Positions 7,648-11,138 of a stretch of 11,138 nt of DNA are shown piece by piece. Position numbers and translations under genes: made by a program. The notes beneath the pieces are model-generated. The model searched no databases. It was not told the origin of the DNA and saw nothing but the letters and a program-made list of their open reading frames with translations. The stretch's first letter is position 1; each line of letters starts with the position of its first letter. The DNA comes from an uncultured Bacilli bacterium (GTDB taxonomy: Bacteria; Bacillota_I; Bacilli_A; RF39; UBA660), in assembly GCA_944331725.1 (NCBI GenBank), contig CALVJE010000029.1, forward strand, positions 1-11,138, read 5' to 3'.

Positions 7648-8256
7648 CTATTTCTTTTCTATACTGCATCCATATTTTAAGATATCAAGTTGTTCATAGT
7701 AGTCTTTAAGTATCTCTTCATCAAGACTATCCTTTTTTAACAACTTCATTAAAGTTACCATTAAAAGGTGCATATTAATGGCAAAAATTACTTCAATATG
7801 CTTTTTAGCATTATCATTAAGTAATTCTAAATTGATGTTAGGAATAAGTTCTCTAAGTAGTCTCTTATCACGAAAACCAAAGGTTTTCTTAGACTCTTCC
7901 ATAATAGTGACATTTTCTAAAGATTTTTTAAAGAAATTAATATTATTTCTTTTAAAGGAATTATACTCTTCTTTAATATTATCTTGAAACATTTTAAAAA
8001 GATCTCCTTTATTTTTTATTAAATCATTTTTCATATTATTAATAAGTATTTCTAAATGTTGTTCTAAAAGATAAAAATATAAGTCTTTTTTATCAACAAA
8101 ATACATATAGAAACTTCCTCTAGAGATACCAGCTTCTTTAATAATTCTATTAATAGAGGCATCATTAAAGTTATATAAAGAGAATTCTTTAAAGCTAGCA
8201 TCTATTAGTTTTTTCTTCTTTTCATCATTTAATCTAAGAAATGTATCACTAGGCAT
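7648..8256 (-). CDS. TetR/AcrR family transcriptional regulator of the efflux operon
   Basis: This 202-residue one-component repressor has an N-terminal TetR-type helix-turn-helix (about residues 12-58), with recognition region ASINRIIKEAGISRGSFYMYF, which reads as a standard TetR_N signature. The remainder is helical and divergent, as usual for the ligand-binding and dimerisation domain. It is first in an operon with the two ABC half-transporter genes, the common arrangement for a local repressor induced by an exported compound. A 13-bp palindrome in the spacer of its own promoter (8293-8305) is the likely operator, giving autoregulation. GGAGGG (8263-8268) sits 6 bases before the ATG. The effector cannot be read from the sequence. 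Confidence 0.92.
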   Translation of the reverse strand: MPSDTFLRLNDEKKKKLIDASFKEFSLYNFNDASINRIIKEAGISRGSFYMYFVDKKDLYFYLLEQHLEILINNMKNDLIKNKGDLFKMFQDNIKEEYNSFKRNNINFFKKSLENVTIMEESKKTFGFRDKRLLRELIPNINLELLNDNAKKHIEVIFAINMHLLMVTLMKLLKKDSLDEEILKDYYEQLDILKYGCSIEKK

Positions 8257-8284
8257 ATGCTTCCCTCCTAACAGTCACTATATC

Positions 8285-8313
8285 ATTATATGTGACAAGT
8301 TGTCATATGTCAA
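8285..8313 (-). promoter_or_regulatory. Consensus promoter of the tetR-ABC efflux operon
   Basis: TTGACA (8308-8313) and TATAAT (8285-8290) are both perfect matches to the sigma-A consensus, with 17-base spacing. An A/T-rich tract containing A runs (8315-8346) lies directly upstream and may act as an UP element. Such a strong promoter implies tight repression when the operon is not needed. Confidence 0.85.
8293..8305. promoter_or_regulatory. Probable TetR operator inside the efflux promoter
   Basis: TGACAA-G-TTGTCA is a perfect 13-bp palindrome in the -35/-10 spacer, where bound repressor would block polymerase. Further TGAC/GTCA half-sites flank it: GTCAC at 8274-8278 pairs with GTGAC at 8292-8296 across the -10, and the -35 itself carries TTGACA. 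Several overlapping dimer sites are therefore possible. Confidence 0.7.
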
Positions 8314-8348
8314 CAAAAAAGTTTAAAAAAAAAAGTTTAAATAAATTT

Positions 8349-8378
8349 CCACTAGCATAGCTAGTGGTTTTTCTTTTT
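8349..8378 (+). terminator. IS200 right-end hairpin with plus-strand T-tract
   Basis: The hairpin CCACTAGC-ATA-GCTAGTGG (8349-8367) is followed on the plus strand by TTTTTCTTTTT. It probably serves as the subterminal structure recognised by TnpA. It also has the form of an intrinsic terminator against plus-strand transcription entering the element from the efflux-promoter side. Confidence 0.6.
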
Positions 8379-8448
8379 CGCCTAAAAGGCTATACTACTG
8401 GCACTCACTAAAGTGTCTAACACAACTGCCAAAAGCATTCATTACTTG

Positions 8449-8913
8449 CTACCCTTTAAAAGGGTCAAAATCTTCAAGTGTCATCTGTCCACTTAATTGA
8501 TCTTCTTTTAGTTGGTTTGCTATATATTCTTTTATTTTTCTTGTATTTTTTCCTACAGTATCAACATAATATCCTCTACACCAAAACTCTCTATTTCTAT
8601 ATTGATACCTTGCGCTTGCCCACCTACTATATATCATCAAACTACTTTTACCTTTCAGAAATCCCATGAATGATGACACACTATATTTAGGTGGAATTTC
8701 TAGTAACATATGTATATGATCTGGACAAACTTTCGCTTCTATTATTGTTACTCCTTTCCATTCACACAATTGTCTTAATATTTGCCCTATTTCTAACCTT
8801 TTACTTGCGTAAAAGACTTTCCGTCTATACTTTGGTGCAAATACTATATGATATTTACAATTCCACGTTGTATGTGCTAAACTCTTTATATCATTTATTT
8901 TGATTTCTTTCAT
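8449..8913 (-). CDS. tnpA: IS200/IS605 family Y1 transposase TnpA
   Basis: TnpA catalyses single-strand peel-and-paste transposition: it nicks DNA and forms a 5'-phosphotyrosine link. The chosen start gives 154 residues, standard for IS200 TnpA. The HUH metal motif is H66-I-H68 within C-P-D-H-I-H-M. The catalytic tyrosine is Y130 with Q134 in K-E-Y-I-A-N-Q, matching the Y-x-x-x-Q pattern of IS608 TnpA. The IS200-group blocks Y-H-I-V-F-A-P-K-Y-R-R and F-W-C-R-G-Y-Y-V-D-T-V are also intact. Nothing is truncated, so the enzyme should be active. An upstream in-frame start at 8961 is rejected because GGAGG (8923-8927) is correctly spaced (9 bases) for ATG 8913, and the extension would lie in the leader hairpin. 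Confidence 0.95.
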   Translation of the reverse strand: MKEIKINDIKSLAHTTWNCKYHIVFAPKYRRKVFYASKRLEIGQILRQLCEWKGVTIIEAKVCPDHIHMLLEIPPKYSVSSFMGFLKGKSSLMIYSRWASARYQYRNREFWCRGYYVDTVGKNTRKIKEYIANQLKEDQLSGQMTLEDFDPFKG

Positions 8914-8923
8914 TATAAATGTC

Positions 8924-8982
8924 CTCCTTCTAATATTATGGTTGCTTCTTGGCAGTCGCAACTCATATTATATTAGAAGGAG
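8924..8982 (-). promoter_or_regulatory. tnpA leader inverted repeat that can hide the ribosome-binding site
   Basis: Arms 8924-8935 and 8971-8982 are perfectly complementary over 12 bp, and an inner 5-bp helix (8941-8945 with 8958-8962) extends the structure. The arm nearest tnpA contains most of the Shine-Dalgarno AGAAGGAGG, so RNA carrying both arms would have its ribosome site paired. The tnpA -10 box lies across the distal arm. Confidence 0.75.
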
Positions 8983-8995
8983 TTTTTATTTTCAA
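8967..8995 (-). promoter_or_regulatory. Promoter of tnpA
   Basis: TTGAAA (8990-8995) and TATAAT (8967-8972) have exactly 17 bases between them. The predicted start, around 8960, is downstream of the arm that would hide the Shine-Dalgarno sequence, so this promoter would yield translatable mRNA. Confidence 0.65.
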
Positions 8996-9016
8996 CTCAT
9001 CGCTAAAGCTTTATTG

Positions 9017-9039
9017 AACCCCTAGACTATCTAGGGGTT
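9017..9039. repeat. IS200 left-end hairpin
   Basis: A perfect 9-bp inverted repeat, AACCCCTAG (9017-9025) with CTAGGGGTT (9031-9039), has a 5-base loop. It lies upstream of the tnpA promoter at the expected left end of the element and is the probable TnpA recognition structure. It may also stop transcripts entering from outside. Confidence 0.6.
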
Positions 9040-9046
9040 TTCCCTA

Positions 9047-9074
9047 ACAATAAAAGTAGGTAAAACTACCTACT
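9047..9074 (-). terminator. Intrinsic terminator of the 140-aa gene
   Basis: An 8-bp hairpin (9055-9062 with 9067-9074, loop 9063-9066) is followed on the minus strand by TTTATTGTT. The stop codon of the gene (9066-9068) lies within the hairpin. The IS200 copy begins immediately beyond, so the insertion apparently spared both this terminator and the efflux promoter. Confidence 0.65.
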
Positions 9075-9488
9075 CATATAATTTATTTTCTTAAATACTT
9101 TAGAACTTTTTCCAATATTATCAATCACTCTATCATTCATTTCCCTAATTATATAATAAGGTGTATTTATATTACTATCTAAAAATTGATGGTAAGTATG
9201 AACAATTTTATATTGAGTTAAAACGATAACAATGTTTTCATCAGTTAAATTACTAAGAGTCTTTTCTATTTCTTTATTTATAATTGTATAACTTGATTGT
9301 AATGTTTGATACCAATTATCATTAAGTTTTAAATTAGTAACTTTATGAACAAGTTCTTTTCTTCTTTCTTTTACAGTATTATTTACTAATTCTATTACTC
9401 TAACAGCATCTATACAAGGAATAGTTTCACATCTATCAAAATAATTATCTATTAAGTTAATCTCTTCAATTAAAGTATTCTTATCCAT
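9066..9488 (-). CDS. Hypothetical protein, mostly helical, no recognised family
   Basis: I do not recognise this 140-residue protein. It has no signal peptide or membrane segment. The pattern of charged and hydrophobic residues suggests a soluble, mainly helical protein: an amphipathic N-terminus, a basic stretch V-K-E-R-R-K-E-L at about 37-44, and a basic C-terminus. Two cysteines (C20, C25) fall close together in the N-terminal third. It has its own promoter (9520-9548), a strong Shine-Dalgarno (AAAGGGGGG, about 9499-9507, 10 bases from the ATG) and its own terminator, so it is a single-gene unit. It lies directly downstream of the structured RNA and upstream of the IS200 copy. Whether it has any link to that RNA is unknown. 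Confidence 0.8.
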   Translation of the reverse strand: MDKNTLIEEINLIDNYFDRCETIPCIDAVRVIELVNNTVKERRKELVHKVTNLKLNDNWYQTLQSSYTIINKEIEKTLSNLTDENIVIVLTQYKIVHTYHQFLDSNINTPYYIIREMNDRVIDNIGKSSKVFKKINYMSR

Positions 9489-9519
9489 TATTTACTATCC
9501 CCCCTTTGAAAGTTCTTAT

Positions 9520-9548
9520 ATTATATACAATTTTCTAAAAAAATACAA
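9520..9548 (-). promoter_or_regulatory. Promoter of the 140-aa orphan gene
   Basis: TTGTAT (9543-9548) and TATAAT (9520-9525) are 17 bases apart. The -35 box begins right after the T-tract that ends the upstream RNA, indicating that the RNA and this gene are separate transcription units. Confidence 0.6.
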
Positions 9549-9549
9549 T

Positions 9550-9576
9550 AAAAAAGGTCCAAAGAAACGTTTTGGA
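9550..9576 (-). terminator. 3' terminator of the structured RNA
   Basis: TCCAAA (read on the minus strand from 9576) and TTTGGA (ending at 9558) can form a 6-bp hairpin with a 7-base loop, followed by CC and six T's (9550-9555). Its 3' half is also the 3' strand of the RNA's end-joining helix, so the two structures compete. Confidence 0.65.
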
Positions 9577-9741
9577 TCTACGATAAAACCTATACTTATG
9601 TACAGGTGGGTGTATATAGTCAGCTCTTAGGATCCCTAACCAATGGAAAGGTCTTCAACACGAACGTGACAATCATCAATACTCCCTTATCGTCTCTTTA
9701 GTCGGTTTTATACTGAGTCATCCGCATCGATTTCTTTAGAC
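9550..9741 (-). ncRNA. Candidate structured non-coding RNA, family not identified
   Basis: This stretch has no convincing reading frame, is about 40% G+C by hand count (well above its surroundings), and has its own promoter and T-tract. The predicted RNA runs from about 9741 to 9556, around 186 nt before the U-tract. Helices seen: its ends pair over 13 bp with one bulged U (9728-9741 with 9557-9569); 9704-9711 pairs with 9583-9590 (8 bp); 9679-9686 pairs with 9608-9615 (7 of 8). Local hairpins are at 9627-9639, 9659-9668 and 9589-9606. Length and paired ends recall 6S RNA, but I see no long apical stem. The conserved cores of SRP RNA, RNase P RNA and T-box are not visible, and there is no 3' CCA as in tmRNA. 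The raiA RNA class of Bacillota has a similar size and is a possible identity I cannot test. Confidence 0.75.
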
Positions 9742-9747
9742 AATTAT

Positions 9748-9777
9748 AGTATAGCATATATTTTTAAAATTATTCAA
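9748..9777 (-). promoter_or_regulatory. Extended -10 promoter of the structured RNA
   Basis: TTGAAT (9772-9777) and TATACT (9748-9753) have an 18-base spacer ending in TGC, an extended -10. The -35 box overlaps the murC stop codon. The predicted start is G9741 or close to it, exactly where the end-joining helix begins. Confidence 0.65.
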
Positions 9778-11080
9778 TACTTTCTAATTCTTTTATAAAA
9801 TTTTCAATTAAATGAGACATAGTAGCACATCCCATAAAGGCAACTACACCATTTTTATCTTTTAAGATGTTCTTTACACTATCATCGTCAACAATCTCAC
9901 TATTAGGAATAAGTTCTATGATATCTTCTGACTTTATTTCAGGATAGTCAAAAGGATTTTCTCTATCACATTTAATTGGTGTTAAGTAAACTTTATCGGC
10001 AGTACTTAAAGCATCGGCAAATTCGTTTTTAAAACGTGATGTTCTAGAATAAGTATTAGGACGGAAAACAACTGTTAATTTTTTATCAGGATATTTTTGT
10101 CTTATCGCTTCAAGAGTAACTTTAACTTCTGTTGGATGATGAGCATAATCATCTACTATGATTGTATTACCTACTATAGTTTCGGCAAAACGACGGTTAG
10201 CATTTTTAAAGCTTGGTAATAATTCTTTTATTTTTTCTTTACTAACACCTTCATTTAAAGCACAAATTATTGATGCTACTGTATTCATAACCATATATTT
10301 TCCATATAAAGGAACAGTAAAGGTATCAATTAACTCATCTTTTTTATATAAAGTAAAAGTTGAACCAGTAGTCTCTAATTTAATATCTTTAATAATATAA
10401 TCATTAGATTCATCTTCACCATAGAATATTACTTTATTATTAAAATTAATCTTTCTGATATTTTTATCATCACCATTTGCAATAATTGTTTCAGCTTTAT
10501 TAGCAAACTCTTCAAAAGTTTTAATAGTATCTTCTATAGTATTATAAATTTCTGTATGTTCAAGTTCGATACAAGTAATGATGGCAGTTTTAGGATAATA
10601 AGCAAGGAAATGACGATTAAATTCATCTGATTCTATTACTAATAATTTATTTTTCATATCAATATGACCTGTTCCATCTCCTATAAAGTAATTACAGCCT
10701 ATAGTATCAGTAAATAAATGTTTTAAAAGAGATGTTGTTGTTGTTTTACCGTGAGTACCACTAACAGAAATAGTATTAAATTCTTTAGTAATACTACCAA
10801 CTACTTCATTATATGGTTTAAATGTAAGTCCTAGTTCTTTTATTCTTTTAATCTCAGGATGATCATCACTAAAAGCACGAGATGCAGTTACAATAGTATC
10901 TTTATCTATAGAATGATTACTATCATAGAAAATTTTTATACCTCGTTCATCTAGTCCTTTCTGTGTAAATTTATAATCCTTGGCATCATCATAACCAGTT
11001 ACCTCATTACCCATATCATATAACATTTGAGCAAGAGTACTCATTCCACTTCCTTTAATTCCAATACAATAATATTTCAT
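9770..11080 (-). CDS. murC: UDP-N-acetylmuramate-L-alanine ligase MurC
   Basis: MurC adds L-alanine to UDP-N-acetylmuramic acid, the first amino-acid step of peptidoglycan precursor synthesis in the cytoplasm. The 436-residue protein has the three-domain Mur ligase layout. These are the N-terminal UDP-binding domain with GIKGSGMS (7-14), the central ATPase domain with P-loop GTHGKTTT (108-115) and the E-S-D-E-F-N-R-H-F and E-L-E-H segments (150-175), and the C-terminal domain with DDYAHHP (310-316). GIKGSGMS and the E-F-N-R-H-F variant resemble Bacilli MurC more than the proteobacterial form, and length is typical. AGAAGGA lies 6 bases before the ATG, and the promoter at 11104-11132 is close to consensus. 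No other cell-wall gene adjoins it; the next transcription unit is the structured RNA. Confidence 0.95.
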   Translation of the reverse strand: MKYYCIGIKGSGMSTLAQMLYDMGNEVTGYDDAKDYKFTQKGLDERGIKIFYDSNHSIDKDTIVTASRAFSDDHPEIKRIKELGLTFKPYNEVVGSITKEFNTISVSGTHGKTTTTSLLKHLFTDTIGCNYFIGDGTGHIDMKNKLLVIESDEFNRHFLAYYPKTAIITCIELEHTEIYNTIEDTIKTFEEFANKAETIIANGDDKNIRKINFNNKVIFYGEDESNDYIIKDIKLETTGSTFTLYKKDELIDTFTVPLYGKYMVMNTVASIICALNEGVSKEKIKELLPSFKNANRRFAETIVGNTIIVDDYAHHPTEVKVTLEAIRQKYPDKKLTVVFRPNTYSRTSRFKNEFADALSTADKVYLTPIKCDRENPFDYPEIKSEDIIELIPNSEIVDDDSVKNILKDKNGVVAFMGCATMSHLIENFIKELESIE

Positions 11081-11103
11081 AAAAAATCCTTCTTTCTTTA
11101 ATT

Positions 11104-11132
11104 ATTATAACTTATGTTAAATATATTTTCAA
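11104..11132 (-). promoter_or_regulatory. Promoter of murC
   Basis: TTGAAA (11127-11132) and TATAAT (11104-11109) are exactly 17 bases apart. The predicted start, near 11097, leaves a short leader containing AGAAGGA before ATG 11080, so murC is probably transcribed as its own unit. Confidence 0.75.
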
Positions 11133-11138
11133 ATATAC

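Larger units (their letters stand above)
8345..9045 (-). mobile_element. IS200-type insertion sequence (tnpA only), approximate ends
   Basis: An intact Y1 HUH transposase gene lies between two subterminal hairpins (8349-8367 at the right end, 9017-9039 at the left end, relative to tnpA on the minus strand). The total is near 700 bp, the normal size of IS200-group elements, with no tnpB. On the minus strand both hairpins are preceded by A-rich tracts, which is where IS200/IS605 elements carry guide sequences. Such elements make no target duplication and lack terminal inverted repeats, so the exact ends cannot be fixed from one copy. The coordinates are estimates based on the hairpins and the neighbouring terminator of the host gene. 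Confidence 0.8.

Noticed and set aside
7778..7987. 69-codon plus-strand frame opposite tetR
   Set aside because: Antisense to a clear TetR gene, without a promoter or ribosome site; shadow.
8315..8341. Short tandem copy of an A-run followed by GTTTAAA
   Set aside because: Two AT-rich copies only; better explained as a promoter-upstream A-tract than as a CRISPR-like or functional repeat. No CRISPR array was seen anywhere in the window.
8798..8815. 7-bp hairpin CTTTTAC-TTGC-GTAAAAG within tnpA
   Set aside because: Lies in coding sequence with no T-tract; no regulatory role can be supported.
8478..8903. Two plus-strand frames opposite tnpA
   Set aside because: Low-complexity, Leu/Tyr-rich translations antisense to an intact transposase. 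An IS200 antisense RNA is possible, but I found no convincing plus-strand promoter.
9550..9741. Riboswitch or T-box leader controlling the 140-aa gene
   Set aside because: No T-box core is visible, the segment ends in its own T-tract, and the gene has its own promoter beyond it. The switch idea is kept only as a low-level finding.
10158..10400. 80-codon plus-strand frame opposite murC
   Set aside because: Antisense to conserved MurC C-terminal and central coding; shadow.

Overview
The window is strongly AT-rich (by eye under about 30% G+C), and every protein gene I support lies on the minus strand. TGG encodes Trp and TGA acts as a stop once, so the standard bacterial code is the likely one. 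The gene set is typical of an AT-rich Bacillota member, possibly one of the small-genome gut Bacilli lineages close to the Mollicutes. That set includes the ireB-ruvX-DUF1292-mltG-trmR order known from Bacillus, a Bacilli-type murC and a heterodimeric multidrug ABC exporter. The taxonomic placement is inference; only the gene families and base composition are seen.

Reading in the direction of transcription, from high to low coordinates: (1) murC (9770-11080) sits behind a near-consensus promoter. (2) A G+C-enriched stretch (about 9550-9741) looks like an independently transcribed structured RNA of roughly 186-192 nt. It has its own extended -10 promoter overlapping the end of murC, a 13-bp helix joining its two ends, several internal helices and a T-tract. 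I cannot assign it to a family and consider it the best candidate for something new. (3) A 140-aa orphan gene (9066-9488) has its own promoter and terminator. (4) An intact IS200-type insertion sequence (about 8345-9045, tnpA only) has hairpins near both ends, and a leader that should silence translation of read-through mRNA. (5) A TetR regulator and two ABC half-transporters form an autoregulated multidrug-efflux operon (8256 to 3622), with a palindromic operator inside the promoter spacer. (6) A small gene of unknown function (3250-3552) has an uncertain, possibly frameshifted start.

(7) A housekeeping operon then runs from a promoter at about 3190-3218: ireB, ruvX, a DUF1292 protein, mltG, trmR and a small two-helix membrane protein. 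Most junctions overlap or nearly touch. It closes with a strong symmetrical terminator (120-148), after which the next gene begins at the window edge (1-23).

Functionally, the window mixes cell-envelope work (MurC makes the peptidoglycan precursor, MltG ends glycan strands, IreB belongs to the PASTA-kinase envelope-stress pathway), RNA maturation (RuvX, TrmR) and a drug-efflux island that has an IS200 copy directly upstream of its promoter. No gene-free stretch exceeds about 300 bases. The longest, between murC and the 140-aa gene, is filled by the RNA candidate.
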